Shown here one piece after another: positions 8,390 to 21,565 of a stretch of 64,000 nt of DNA. This DNA is from DATHTC01 sp963746805 (GTDB taxonomy: Bacteria; Actinomycetota; Thermoleophilia; Gaiellales; Gaiellaceae). The stretch spans positions 1,178,001 through 1,242,000 of the forward strand of contig CAVVCQ010000001.1 of assembly GCA_963746805.1 (NCBI GenBank), read 5' to 3'. Every line of letters begins with the position of its first letter. Within the stretch, counting starts at the first letter, position 1. A program made the translations under genes and the position numbers. The notes beneath the pieces were generated by a model. It was not told the origin of the DNA. It did not search any database and was given only the letters and a program-made list of their open reading frames with translations.

Positions 8390-8455
8390 CGTGCCAGACC
8401 TTCAGTCCGGCTCGGGTGCAATCGCCGTGCCAGACCTCGGCCGGGCTCGGCGTGC
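8390..8455. repeat. Two related CGTGCCAGAC repeats between 23S and 5S
   Basis: Copies at 8390-8419 and 8426-8455 share CGTGCCAGACC and a CGGGCTCGG/CGGCTCGGG block, with short stem potential. A third relative (8225-8253) follows 5S. All lie in spacers of the rRNA transcript. Probably spacer processing elements or a small dispersed repeat. Confidence 0.45.
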
Positions 8456-8479
8456 ATTCGCGTGTGAATCCACCGCGGC

Positions 8480-8512
8480 ACCCTCAAAACTCCATAGCAA
8501 CACAACGTGTTC
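8480..8512 (-). other. 23S 3' processing-stem arm
   Basis: The transcript here reads GAACACGTTGTG then TTGCTATGGAGTTTTGAGGG. It is complementary to the leader arm at about 11509-11542 (CTTGAAAACTCCATAG and CAACGTGTTC). Together they close a long helix around 23S, the usual RNase III substrate. Confidence 0.8.
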
Positions 8513-13281
<4,769 letters not shown>

Positions 13282-13427
13282 GAAACTGAACTGCCCCGAA
13301 GGGCAAATCTCTTCAGTTGAGCTTGAGCTCAAAGTGTCTCCCTCCGAAGAGGGTGACGGGATTTGAGCCTCTCGTCCTGAACGTCGGCAAGCCGGCGCCC
13401 GGGACTCGAGGTCTCGGCGTTCGTTCA

Positions 13428-13450
13428 CGCTGTTGAGTTTTCAAAGACCG
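13428..13450 (-). promoter_or_regulatory. 16S leader arm with boxA-like antitermination signal
   Basis: The transcript reads GGTCTTTGAAAACTCAACAG. The TCTTTGAAAAC part resembles boxA of rRNA leaders (NusB/S10 binding), and AAAACTCAACAGCGTG pairs with the 16S trailer arm near 11598-11618. One short segment thus appears to serve both antitermination and processing. Confidence 0.6.
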
Positions 13451-13467
13451 CGCCGGCGAACCGACCG

Positions 13468-13496
13468 AAAAAAAGCCTCCGACTCGCGCCAGAGGC
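13468..13496 (-). terminator. Intrinsic terminator inside the rRNA leader
   Basis: In the minus-strand transcript, GCCTCTGGC (13496-13488), loop GCGA, then GTCGGAGGC (13483-13475) form a 9-bp stem with two G-U pairs, followed at once by seven T (13474-13468). This is a textbook intrinsic terminator. It lies between the consensus promoter (13590-13617) and 16S, about 190 bases before the 16S 5' end. It may end tyrS read-through, attenuate rRNA transcription, or close a short RNA of about 115 nt. Confidence 0.75.
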
Positions 13497-13589
13497 CTCC
13501 AGTGAGCGAATGAAACGTCGTATCCGCTGCGTCCGAAGGCGCTCCAGTCGTTTGTCGGGAACATTGCCGTCCTTGCGGACAGCCGAGGA

Positions 13590-13617
13590 ATAGTAGCAAC
13601 GACCCGACGAGTGTCAA
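13590..13617 (-). promoter_or_regulatory. Consensus sigma-70 promoter for the rRNA operon
   Basis: On the minus strand: TTGACA (13617-13612), a 16-base spacer, then TACTAT (13595-13590). This is the best housekeeping promoter in the window. Transcription would start near 13583, about 300 bases before 16S. The -35 hexamer contains the TGA stop codon of tyrS (13616-13614). Confidence 0.85.
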
Positions 13618-14762
13618 GCGTCGCGCAGTCGCACGAACCGACGCTTCCCGGCCTGGATGAGCGCATCCCGCAGCCGCTCGCGCGGCACGTCGAGGTCGTG
13701 CACCGGCTCGCCCTCGATGCGGACGGCGCCCTGCGCGATGAGCCGTCGCGCCTCGCTCGTCGTCGGCGCGAGCCCGGTCTCCGCGAGCACGCGCGGGAGG
13801 TGGACCGGATCGTCGGGCGGCAGCGGCGCCTCGGGCACGTCCTCGGGCGCTCCGCCCTCGCGGACGACGCGGGTGAAGTGCGCCTCGGCCTCGCGGGCCG
13901 CCTCCTCCCCGTGCGAGCGCGCGACGACGAACCGCGCCAGCTCGAGCTTCGCCTCGAGCGGGTCGGCGTCGGCGGGCAGCTCGCGCTCCCACACGAGCCG
14001 GTACCAGTCGGCGAGCATCCCGTCCGGGATCCGCATCGTGCGGCCGAACTGCTCCTCCGGCGCCGCCGTGAGCGGGATGTTGTTGCCGATCGACGAGCTC
14101 ATCTTCTCGCCGTCCCACGAGAGGAGCAGGGGCGTCGTCAGCACGACCTGCGGCTCGAGCCCGTACGCCTCCATCACCTCGCGGCCCGCGAGCAGGTTGT
14201 AGAGCTGGTCGGTGCCGCCGAGCTCGACGTCGGCCTCGACGGCCACCGAGTCGTACGCCTGCATGAGCGGGTAGAGGAGCTCGGAGACGGAGATCGGCTG
14301 ATGTGCGGCGTAGCGCTTGGCGAAGTCGTCGCGTTCGAGCAGGCGCGCGACCGTGACGGTGCGCGTCAGGCGGACGACGTCGGCGAACGTGAGCTGCGAG
14401 AGCCACTCGCCGTTCCGGCGGACCTCCGTCCGCGCCGGGTCGAGGAGCTGCAGCGCCTGGTCGAGATAGGTCTGCGCGTTCTCGTCGATCTCCTCGTCGG
14501 AGAGGATCGGCCGCTCGGCCGAGCGGCCCGACGGGTCGCCGATCCGCGTCGTGTAGTCGCCGACGATGAGGACGCCCGTGTGGCCCTCGTCCTGGAAGGC
14601 GCGCATCTTCTGCAGCGGGATGCCGCGGCCGACGTGGATGTCCGGCGACGTGACGTCGATCCCGAGCTTCACGCGCAGGGGCCGGCCGAGCTTCAGCTTC
14701 GCCTCGAGCGCGCCCCGGGGCAGGACGTCGACGGCGTTGCGGGTCAGCTCGGCGATCGGCAC
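13614..14762 (-). CDS. tyrS: Tyrosyl-tRNA synthetase
   Basis: 382 residues from GTG 14762, giving the N-terminus VPIAELTRNA; a longer upstream frame has no family similarity. A class I synthetase that charges tRNA-Tyr. The HIGH-type motif is HVGRG (residues 43-47) and the KMSKS-type motif is KMSSS (220-224). Between them are the substrate-binding segments GDYTTRIGDPSGR and ELGGTDQLYNLLAGRE. The C-terminal 60 residues are an S4 RNA-binding domain (SEARRLIAQGAVRIEGEPV). The divergent HIGH motif and short length fit the TyrZ-like clade. The stop is embedded in the -35 box of the rRNA promoter. Confidence 0.93.
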   Translation of the reverse strand: MPIAELTRNAVDVLPRGALEAKLKLGRPLRVKLGIDVTSPDIHVGRGIPLQKMRAFQDEGHTGVLIVGDYTTRIGDPSGRSAERPILSDEEIDENAQTYLDQALQLLDPARTEVRRNGEWLSQLTFADVVRLTRTVTVARLLERDDFAKRYAAHQPISVSELLYPLMQAYDSVAVEADVELGGTDQLYNLLAGREVMEAYGLEPQVVLTTPLLLSWDGEKMSSSIGNNIPLTAAPEEQFGRTMRIPDGMLADWYRLVWERELPADADPLEAKLELARFVVARSHGEEAAREAEAHFTRVVREGGAPEDVPEAPLPPDDPVHLPRVLAETGLAPTTSEARRLIAQGAVRIEGEPVHDLDVPRERLRDALIQAGKRRFVRLRDA

Positions 14763-14781
14763 CCGGCGATTGTAGGGCCGC

Positions 14782-15468
14782 CTAGAACGGGTACGGGAAC
14801 ACGCTCCACGCGGCGGCGCCGTACCAGATGCCGAAGGCGAGGCTTGCGACGCCGAGCATGGGTGCGACATGGCCGAACGCGGCGGAGACCGGTCGGCTGA
14901 CGAGCGCGCGTCCGAAACCGGTCGTGAGCAGTGTCATCGACACGGCCGTGAAGAGCGCGAGCAGCCCGAGCGCGAGAACTGCGAGAGCGGTCGCTTCCAC
15001 CGACGCGACGATGAGGATGCCGACGCCCGCGCTCCCGCCCATGCCGTGCACGAGCCCGATCCCGAAGGCGCCGCCCGCGGTGCGGACGCCGTGGGCGTCG
15101 AGGTGCGATTGCACCATGAGCCCGCCCGCGTGCCAGCGCAGCAGCAGGCGCACGGCGAGGACGACGATCAGGACGGCGACGGCCGTCTCGGCGAACTGCT
15201 GGACGCGCTCGGGCAGGTACGCGCCGAAGAGGAGGATCGGGAGGCCGAAGAGGAACAGGGTCGCGGCGTGCCCGAGCCCCCAGGCGACGCCGAGCCGGGC
15301 GGCGTGCCGCGTCGCCCGCTCGCGCGACGAGGCGACGAGGGTCGTCACGGCCGCCACGTGGTCGGGGTCGGTCGCGTGCCGGAGCCCGAGCAGGACCGCG
15401 ACGAGCGCGACGAGGACGAGGCTCGTGCCGTCGGAGTAGGAGGCGATTGCGTCGTCGAGGCCGAACAT
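14782..15468 (-). CDS. NiCoT-like nickel/cobalt transporter
   Basis: 228 residues, about six membrane helices. The signature RHATDPDH at residues 30-37 is the H-x4-DH metal motif of the HoxN/NixA/UreH superfamily in helix II. GLGHAATLF and GLVHGMGGSAGVGI are the second and third family motifs. Such proteins move Ni2+ or Co2+ across the cytoplasmic membrane, usually inward. It is shorter than classical NiCoT proteins (330+), matching the small UreH-like form. It is last in an operon with NicO, TPR and two DUF4331 genes; 12 bases separate it from NicO. Confidence 0.85.
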   Translation of the reverse strand: MFGLDDAIASYSDGTSLVLVALVAVLLGLRHATDPDHVAAVTTLVASSRERATRHAARLGVAWGLGHAATLFLFGLPILLFGAYLPERVQQFAETAVAVLIVVLAVRLLLRWHAGGLMVQSHLDAHGVRTAGGAFGIGLVHGMGGSAGVGILIVASVEATALAVLALGLLALFTAVSMTLLTTGFGRALVSRPVSAAFGHVAPMLGVASLAFGIWYGAAAWSVFPYPF

Positions 15469-15480
15469 CGGAAGCTCCTT

Positions 15481-16779
15481 TCAGGCGAGTGTGACGAGTG
15501 CGCGGGCGGTCATGGCGAGCCCGAGCGCGAGGACGAGGACGGCGCTCATCGCAGGGAGCGCCCGGACGAGGCGGCCGTCGAAGCCGACGCGCGAGAGCGC
15601 ACCGCGGGCGGCGACGGCGATGAGGCCGATCCCGGCGATCGAGGCAGCGAGGCCGATGCTGAAAGCGACGATGAGCACCAGGCCGAAGCCGACACGGTGC
15701 AGCGAGATCGCGCCGAGGAGGACGACGAGTGCCGTCGGGCACGGGACGATCCCGCCCGAGATCCCCACGCCGAGCAGGCTCCGGCCCGAGAGCTCGTGAT
15801 CGTGATCGTGGTGATGGTGATGTCCGCGCGCGTGCGTGCGTGCGTGCGCGAGACGGGCGCGGACGACCCCCACGCCGACGCCGACGACGAGGAGCGCGGC
15901 GACGAGGTTGAGCCAGGGGTAGAGCTGCTCGGGCAAGAGCACCGAGGAGAGCGCGAGCGTGACCAGGCCGAGCGCGAAGACGCCGACCGTGTGGGTCGCG
16001 GTCACGATCGCGCCGAGCAGCAGCGCATGGCGCGCGGTGCCGCGCGCGCCGACGAGGTAGCCGGCGACGATCGCCTTGCCGTGCCCCGGCGAGAGGGCGT
16101 GGGCCGCGCCCCAGAAGAGTGCGAGCAGGAGCGAGACGGCGACCACGCCGGCCGAGAGGTCTCCGGCGACAAGGGCCTCCGCGCGACCGGGCGGATCGGG
16201 GCGCGCGGCGAGCGCGGGAGGAACGCCCGCCGCGTCCCCGGGGACGACGACCGCCGTGGCAGCGCGGACGTCGAGCGGATCGCGCGTCGAGTAGCTCCGC
16301 AACGCGTCGCTGACGCTGCGGGCGGGGACGTCGGAGCGCGTGATGCCGGCGCCGCGCTCCGCCCGGACGACCACCTCGCGCCAGCCGACCCGCCCCTCGA
16401 AGCTGCGGTCGCGGAGCGTGAGGCGGCGTCCGGCAGGCCCGGCGTCGTAGACGGCGTCGAAGCGCAGCGTCTCGAGCCCCCCGGCGCCCGCGCGCGCGTG
16501 GACCTCCGATGCCAGCGGCCGCAGCGGCACGCGGGCGCCGTCCACGCGGACGTCGAGCCGACGGCCAAGCTCGGCTGCGAAGCCCCTCGCGCGAACGCGC
16601 GCGCCCTCCTGGACGGTCGGGATCTCGGCGAGGTCGAGCGCGTAGCGCACGTACAGGTGGTCGCCCGAGACGACGGCCTCCGAGTACCGGTTGACCGTGA
16701 AGTTGCCGAGCGGGTGCGCCGCCGCCGTCGCCGGCAGGGCGAGCGCGAGAAGCAGCAGGGCGAGTGCGAGACGCTTCAC
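15481..16779 (-). CDS. NicO/RcnA-type metal transporter with exported N-terminal domain
   Basis: 432 residues from GTG 16779, which overlaps the TPR gene stop (GTGA). A signal peptide (1-21, ending AAAHP) is followed by an extracytoplasmic domain of about 190 residues starting HPLGNFTVNRYSEAV. The C-terminal half has six helices with AAHALSPGHGKAIVAGYLVG and GISGGIVPCPTALVVLL, the two NicO-family motifs. A His-rich cytosolic loop (HHHHHDHDH, about residues 320-328) would bind metal. RcnA-type members export Ni/Co; others import. The large N-terminal domain may sense or deliver metal or interact with the neighbouring exported proteins. Confidence 0.88.
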   Translation of the reverse strand: MKRLALALLLLALALPATAAAHPLGNFTVNRYSEAVVSGDHLYVRYALDLAEIPTVQEGARVRARGFAAELGRRLDVRVDGARVPLRPLASEVHARAGAGGLETLRFDAVYDAGPAGRRLTLRDRSFEGRVGWREVVVRAERGAGITRSDVPARSVSDALRSYSTRDPLDVRAATAVVVPGDAAGVPPALAARPDPPGRAEALVAGDLSAGVVAVSLLLALFWGAAHALSPGHGKAIVAGYLVGARGTARHALLLGAIVTATHTVGVFALGLVTLALSSVLLPEQLYPWLNLVAALLVVGVGVGVVRARLAHARTHARGHHHHHDHDHELSGRSLLGVGISGGIVPCPTALVVLLGAISLHRVGFGLVLIVAFSIGLAASIAGIGLIAVAARGALSRVGFDGRLVRALPAMSAVLVLALGLAMTARALVTLA

Positions 16780-17969
16780 GCGGCGTACCTCCTGGCGACC
16801 GGAGCCCAGATCGGCGAGAAGTGCGGGTTCAGCGCGAGCGCGCGACGGAACGTGCGGCGGGCGTCGGCCCGGCCTGCGCACCGCTCCGCCATGCCGAGGT
16901 GGAAGAGCTTCGACGCGTCCTGCGTGCCGAGACGGAGGGCGCGCCGCGCGTGGCCGAGCGCCTCGTCGCAACGGCCCACCCGCGTGAGGGCCCAGCCGAG
17001 GACGTCGTCGGCGTCGATGCTCGGCCGCTCGCGGTGCGCCCGCCGTGCGCGGACGACCGCGTCGCGCAGCCGGATGCCGTGGTCGACGTCGAAGAGCGCC
17101 GTCTCGAGGTCGGTGCGGACGCCGTTCGCCCGGAGTACGCGCTCGATCGCGCCGACGAGCCGCAGCTGCGGGCGCGCGTCGAGCCCGGAGGCGACGCGGA
17201 CGTCGGCGAGCGTCCCGACGAACTGCGGCAGCGGCACGCGCTCCGTCGCGCGGCGGGCGAGCGCGAGCGCCCGGGCCTGGTCGCCCGACGCGAGCTCGAT
17301 CCGCGCCAGCACGTCCAGCGCGTAGACATAGCCGGGGAAGGCCGCGAGCGAGGCCTCGGCCGCACGCCGTGCGGCGGCGATCTCGCCGAGTCCGAAGTGG
17401 AGCTTCGCGACCTCGAGGTGCGCCCAGGCGCGCGGCTCACCGAGCGGCGCGGCGTCGACCGCGAGGAGCATCGCGTCGAGCGCCTGTCGCGGCCGCCCGA
17501 TCAACTCCCGCGCGTGCGCGACGCGAGCGTACGCCGCGAGCCCGGGCTTGCGCGCCGCGAACGCGTCGTAGCTCGCGAACGCGGCGTCGTAGCGGCCGAG
17601 CTCGAGCTGCGCGTCGCCGAGGATGCCGAAGGTCGGGGCGACGTCGGGCGCCAGGCGCCTCGCCCGGTGGCCGAGCACGAGCGCCTCGCGGAAGCGGTGC
17701 TGGGAGAGCGACACGGAGGCGAGCGCCGCCGTCGCCTGCGGATCGGACGGGGCGACGACGAGCGCACGCCGGAGCGCCTCCTGCGAGCGGGAGAGGTAGG
17801 ACGCATCCGCGGTCTCGCGCCAGCGCTGCTGCAACCCGAGCGCGTGCCGCGTGAGCGACTCGGCGTCGTCGGCCGACGCGCGCGCGCCGTCCTCGCGCGC
17901 GACGCCGCCGAGTGCGAGGGCGGCGGCGGCGAGTGCCGCCGCCGCCCCTGCGAGGAGCAGCCGTCTCAC
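16776..17969 (-). CDS. Exported TPR-repeat protein
   Basis: 397 residues from GTG 17969, which overlaps the stop of the DUF4331 gene (GTGA). It begins with a signal peptide or anchor (RRLLLAGAAAALAAAALALGG). The rest is helical tetratricopeptide repeats; clear units include PQATAALASVSLSQHRFREA, PTFGILGDAQLELGRYDAA, AWAHLEVAKLHFGLGEIAAA and YALDVLARIELASGDQARA. TPR domains mount protein-protein contacts, here outside the membrane. Coupling on both sides (DUF4331 upstream, NicO downstream) suggests a scaffold for these partners. Confidence 0.85.
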   Translation of the reverse strand: MRRLLLAGAAAALAAAALALGGVAREDGARASADDAESLTRHALGLQQRWRETADASYLSRSQEALRRALVVAPSDPQATAALASVSLSQHRFREALVLGHRARRLAPDVAPTFGILGDAQLELGRYDAAFASYDAFAARKPGLAAYARVAHARELIGRPRQALDAMLLAVDAAPLGEPRAWAHLEVAKLHFGLGEIAAARRAAEASLAAFPGYVYALDVLARIELASGDQARALALARRATERVPLPQFVGTLADVRVASGLDARPQLRLVGAIERVLRANGVRTDLETALFDVDHGIRLRDAVVRARRAHRERPSIDADDVLGWALTRVGRCDEALGHARRALRLGTQDASKLFHLGMAERCAGRADARRTFRRALALNPHFSPIWAPVARRYAA

Positions 17970-19402
17970 GACTCGTATCCCTGGTGGGGCGTCGCGAGGT
18001 ACGGGAACTGCGCGAGGAACGGCTTGTCGTTCACGTCGACGCCGTCGCCGAGCATGTTGTTCGGCGTGCGGTTGGCATTGCCGCCGCAGAAGCCGAAGCT
18101 CTCGACGATCGGGCCGACCACCACGCCGTAGCCGCACGCGAACGCGCGGAGCTCGATATCCGGCGTGTCGTCCTCGAGCCGCCGGCCGTTGGGGAAGCCG
18201 GCGAGGTCGCCGCCGAGCGCGCCGAGCCGATTGCCGGCACCAACGGCCGCCGTCGGAGCGATCGACGTGTTGAGCCGGATGAGGTCGGCCTGCGTCGAGC
18301 CCGTGAAGTTCACGCCGGGGACGCCCGTGAGCAGGACCGCGACGAGGTCGCCGCGACCGCTCGTGGGCGCGTCGTCGAGCACCGGGTAGAGCAGGTTCTC
18401 GAGCGCCGTGACCTCGGGCTGCGTGTACTCCGCCGCGAACTGGGCGTCGTCCTCGGGCTCCGAGGCGTTCCAGCGATCCTTCTTGCCCAGCGGGATCACG
18501 ACCTCGTTGACGAGCGGGTTCGCGAGGCGCGACACCTGCTGCCACGGGCCCGAGGCGTCCCGCATCCCGTCCTCGCGGATGATCGTGACCTTCTGCCGGC
18601 TGGCGCTCGCGTACACGCCGATCGTCGGCCGGCCGAACGCGGCCAGCTGCGTCGTCGGCACCTGGATCGCGATCGTGTGAGTGTTGTAGCCGCGGACGCC
18701 GTCGACGCCTGCCGTGGCTCCGAGCGGGATCACGTGGAACGGGTTGAACGGCCGCAGCCCGGCCAGGTCGAACACCGAGCCGAGGTCGACGAAGAACGGG
18801 TCGTCGCGCTGGCCGGCGAAGACCTTGATGCCGCCGGGGAGCTCCGACACGGCCGCCGCGGCGAGCGCGTCGTAGTTCGGGGTCGAGCGCGGCCCGATGT
18901 TCACCGGCGGCGTGGGCAGTCCCTCGCCGAGCACCTGCCGGTTCCGGCCTTGCACGCGCGTGACGGTGTAGGTCTGGCGGATGTTCCAGTCCGGATCCGT
19001 CAGCGACGTGATCGGGCCGGTGTTGTAGAGGAAGGTGTCAGGGTTCCGCACCTGCGTGCGGAAGCGGAACTCGTAGGTGACGTCGTCCTTCGCGTCCCCG
19101 TCGCTGTCGACGTGGAGCGCGTAGAGCACGTCGTCGCCGAACTTCGCGAAGTTCGGGCCGCCGGCGGGCTCCTCGAGCGGGATGTAGTTGGCGACGACGG
19201 TGACCGAGTCGCGCCGGTCCGGGCTCACGAACGCGTAGACGTCCGTGTTGTCCGCCGTCGGGTCCTCGCTGATCACCGGGGCCTCCCGGTGGCTCGAGGC
19301 GGGTGCCGCGTCCGGCCGCGGCCCGAAGGCGAGGATCGCACAGAGGGCGATGCCCGCCGCGGCGATCCCGATGAGGCTCCTGCGGTTGCTGACGACCTGC
19401 AT
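17966..19402 (-). CDS. Exported DUF4331 protein, copy A
   Basis: 478 residues from ATG 19402. The N-terminus is a signal peptide or anchor (RRSLIGIAAAGIALCAILAF) followed by the family signature SSHREAP (residues 36-42). Other hallmark segments are ADNTDVYAFVSPD, FEFRFRT-like YEFRFRTQV, NIGPRSTPNYDALA, VFAGQRDDPFFVDLGSVFDL, LANPLVNEVVIPL and FPNGRRLEDD. DUF4331 has no established function. The many Asp-rich loops and beta pattern suggest an extracellular beta-propeller-like protein. It is homologous to the next gene upstream (copy B), so a tandem duplication has occurred. Two Cys pairs near the C-terminus (ACGYG, FCGGN) are absent from copy B. Confidence 0.9.
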   Translation of the reverse strand: MQVVSNRRSLIGIAAAGIALCAILAFGPRPDAAPASSHREAPVISEDPTADNTDVYAFVSPDRRDSVTVVANYIPLEEPAGGPNFAKFGDDVLYALHVDSDGDAKDDVTYEFRFRTQVRNPDTFLYNTGPITSLTDPDWNIRQTYTVTRVQGRNRQVLGEGLPTPPVNIGPRSTPNYDALAAAAVSELPGGIKVFAGQRDDPFFVDLGSVFDLAGLRPFNPFHVIPLGATAGVDGVRGYNTHTIAIQVPTTQLAAFGRPTIGVYASASRQKVTIIREDGMRDASGPWQQVSRLANPLVNEVVIPLGKKDRWNASEPEDDAQFAAEYTQPEVTALENLLYPVLDDAPTSGRGDLVAVLLTGVPGVNFTGSTQADLIRLNTSIAPTAAVGAGNRLGALGGDLAGFPNGRRLEDDTPDIELRAFACGYGVVVGPIVESFGFCGGNANRTPNNMLGDGVDVNDKPFLAQFPYLATPHQGYES

Positions 19403-19444
19403 GGCCGTCCCCCTTTCTCCTCCCGTGAACGTGGCTTGTTCGCG

Positions 19445-19476
19445 CCGGGGGCGGATCCGGTTCGGTCCGCCCCCGG
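19445..19476. terminator. Strong hairpin between the two DUF4331 genes
   Basis: Perfect 11-bp stem CCGGGGGCGGA / TCCGCCCCCGG with a 10-base loop TCCGGTTCGG, 12 bases after the stop of copy B. No T-run follows, so it may be a pause, an mRNA-stability element giving different copy A and B levels, or a partial terminator. The loop shares GGTTCGG with the palindrome at 20897-20911. Confidence 0.6.
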
Positions 19477-19488
19477 ACGCGTGCGCCG

Positions 19489-20817
19489 TCAGCCCGTCTT
19501 CGGGAAGGCGACGCCCTTGGTGTTGTCGAAGCCGGCCCGCGGGTCGGGCTCGTACGGGAACGCCGCCAGGTTCGGCCGGTCGTTCGCGTCGACGCCGTCC
19601 CCGAGCGGGAGGCTCTTGCCGATGAGCGCACCGGCGACGGCGCGCTCCGCGATGTCGATGACGTCGTCCTCGAGCCGCCGGCCGTTGGGCCAGCCCTGGA
19701 CGTCGCCGCCGAGCACGCCCAGCCGGTTCGGCCTCGCCGAGACCGGCGTCGACAGGTTGAGCCGGAGCATGTCGGCGAGCTTCGTCCCGGTGTTGTTGAG
19801 GTTCGGGACGCCCGTGAGGAGCACCTGCACGAGGTCGTCGCGGTCGGTGTCCTTGAACGGGCCGAGCGCCGGGTACAGCTGGTTCAGCAGGCTCGCGAGG
19901 ATCGGCGCGCGGTAGTACCGCGCGAACTGCTCGTCCTTGTCGGGCCCGAGCGCGTTCCAGCGGTCCTTCTGCGGCGTCGGGATGATCACCTCGTTGATCA
20001 GCGGGTTGCCGAGGCGCGAGACCTGCACCCACCGCGTCCACGGGCGCGGCCCCTGCTTCGACTGCCGCACCGACACCTGCTCGCGCTCGGTCGACATCCA
20101 GACGCCGACGACGTGGTTCGGGGTGTCGAGCCCGGCGATCGGCAGCTGCAGCGCGATCGAGTGCACGCCGTAGCCGGCGAAGAAGTCCCGCCCGCCGCCG
20201 GTCGCGCCGGTGCCGTTGCGGATCGCGACGAGGTCGAAGATCGCCCCGATGTCGCCGAAGAACGCGTCGTCCCGCTGCCCGGCGAAGACCTTGCCGCCGC
20301 CGGGGAGGTCGTGGACGCCGGCCGCCGCGAGGGCGCGGTAGTTCGGGGTCGAGCGCGGGCCGATGTTGTTCGGCGGCGTCTCGAGGCCCTCCGCGATCAC
20401 GGTGGCGCGACCGCCCGCGATGCGGGTGACGCTGTAGGTCTGGGCCGTGTTGCCGAGGAACGCGACCGGGTCCTTCGTCCGGAAGCGGAACCGATACGAG
20501 ACCTCGGGCTTCCCGTCCCCGGTGCGGTCGATGTGGAGCAGGTACCTCGCGCGCGGCGAGAACGTGTACCAGTTGGGGCCGGCAGCCGGATCCTCCGCGG
20601 GGATCCAGTTGCCGACGATCGTGACCGTGTCGGGGCGGTCCGGGCTGCGGAACGCGTACAGGTCGGTCGCGTCCGCGGAGGGATCCTCAGCGATGAGCGG
20701 AGCCTCCCGGTGACTGGAGGCGGACGCGGCTTGCGGCTCCGCTCCGCGGACGAGGACGGCCGCCGTGGCGGCGGCCACCAGCGCGACGGCGAGCGCCGTC
20801 AGTGCGGCAGTGCGCAT
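19489..20817 (-). CDS. Exported DUF4331 protein, copy B
   Basis: 442 residues from ATG 20817, with a good ribosome site (AAAGGAG) 6 bases upstream. A signal peptide (1-28) precedes SSHREAP at residues 34-40. It shares with copy A the segments NIGPRSTPNYRALA, VFAGQRDDAFFGDIGAIFDL, RLGNPLINEVIIP, KDRWNALGP and WPNGRRLEDDVIDI, spread over the full length. This is the first gene of the minus-strand operon and is read divergently from the ECF sigma gene across a 124-base gap. No catalytic motif is evident; a structural, binding or metal-related role outside the cell is possible. Confidence 0.9.
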   Translation of the reverse strand: MRTAALTALAVALVAAATAAVLVRGAEPQAASASSHREAPLIAEDPSADATDLYAFRSPDRPDTVTIVGNWIPAEDPAAGPNWYTFSPRARYLLHIDRTGDGKPEVSYRFRFRTKDPVAFLGNTAQTYSVTRIAGGRATVIAEGLETPPNNIGPRSTPNYRALAAAGVHDLPGGGKVFAGQRDDAFFGDIGAIFDLVAIRNGTGATGGGRDFFAGYGVHSIALQLPIAGLDTPNHVVGVWMSTEREQVSVRQSKQGPRPWTRWVQVSRLGNPLINEVIIPTPQKDRWNALGPDKDEQFARYYRAPILASLLNQLYPALGPFKDTDRDDLVQVLLTGVPNLNNTGTKLADMLRLNLSTPVSARPNRLGVLGGDVQGWPNGRRLEDDVIDIAERAVAGALIGKSLPLGDGVDANDRPNLAAFPYEPDPRAGFDNTKGVAFPKTG

Positions 20818-20896
20818 GACTCTCCTTTCGGTCCGGCGGCGTCGGGGTCGAGATCGGAGCCGCCGGTCGGGGCGCATTCGCACTCGGCCCCGGTCC

Positions 20897-20911
20897 GGTT
20901 CGGACCGAACC
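20897..20911. promoter_or_regulatory. Perfect inverted repeat in the divergent promoter region
   Basis: GGTTCGG-A-CCGAACC, centred in the gap between DUF4331 copy B and the sigma factor. It could be an operator for both operons. CCGAAC also resembles the -10 element of SigK-type ECF promoters, so it may instead be two divergent -10 boxes. No experimental support. Confidence 0.45.
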
Positions 20912-20941
20912 GATCGGCCGTGCCAGACGAATCAGCGCGAG

Positions 20942-21565
20942 ATGGGCACGCTCACGACCCAGGCCACGCGGCGTACCCTGAGGCCGGTGGCCGACCTCGC
21001 GCACCTCTCGGACGAGGCGCTGGTCGCGCTCGTGGCGCGCGGGGACGACGGCGCGCTCGGGGAGCTGTACGACCGCTACGCCCGCGTCGCCTACGGGGTC
21101 GCGCTGCGGGTGCTCCGCGACGCGGCCCTGGCCGAGGACGCGGTGCAGGAGGCCTTCGTCACGCTCTGGCGCACGGCCGCGCGGTTCGTCCCGGAGCGCG
21201 CGCGCGCGAGCACGTGGCTGCTCACCCTCGTGCACCGCCGCGCCGTCGACGCCGTCCGGCGCGAGCAGCGGCGGCGGACGGAGCCGCTCGAGCAAGCGCC
21301 CGACCCGGCCACGGCCGGCGCGGACGACGACGCGCTCCTCCGGTTCGAACGCGAACGCGTCCAGGACGCGCTCGCCCAGCTCCCCGACGCGCAGCGGGAA
21401 GCACTCGAGCTCGCCTACTTCGGCGGGTTCACGCAGGCGGAGCTCGCGGACCGGCTCGGACAGCCGCTGGGTACGATCAAGAGCCGGATGTTCAGCGGGC
21501 TGCGGCGGCTCGCGGAGCTCCTCGGCGAGGGGGAGCAGGAGGACGCATGGACGCCCACGAGCTGA
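20942..21565 (+). CDS. ECF RNA polymerase sigma factor (SigK-like)
   Basis: 207 residues from ATG 20942; GTG 20987 is an alternative that removes 15 residues of unconserved sequence. Region 2 covers about residues 35-100 with LYDRYARVAYGVALRVLRD and AEDAVQEAFVTLWRTA. Region 4 is at 145-195 with LPDAQREALELAYFGGFTQ and LGTIKSRMFSGLRRL. No extra domains. The next gene, an RskA-type anti-sigma factor, overlaps by 19 bases, so this is a SigK/ECF19-type pair. It is divergent from the DUF4331 operon, its likely target along with itself. Confidence 0.93.
   Translation: MGTLTTQATRRTLRPVADLAHLSDEALVALVARGDDGALGELYDRYARVAYGVALRVLRDAALAEDAVQEAFVTLWRTAARFVPERARASTWLLTLVHRRAVDAVRREQRRRTEPLEQAPDPATAGADDDALLRFERERVQDALAQLPDAQREALELAYFGGFTQAELADRLGQPLGTIKSRMFSGLRRLAELLGEGEQEDAWTPTS

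Noticed and set aside
14869..17325. An 818-codon open frame on the plus strand
   Set aside because: It is antisense to two transporter genes and the TPR gene, with low-complexity Arg/Glu/Asp/Ala composition. High GC content produces such shadow frames.
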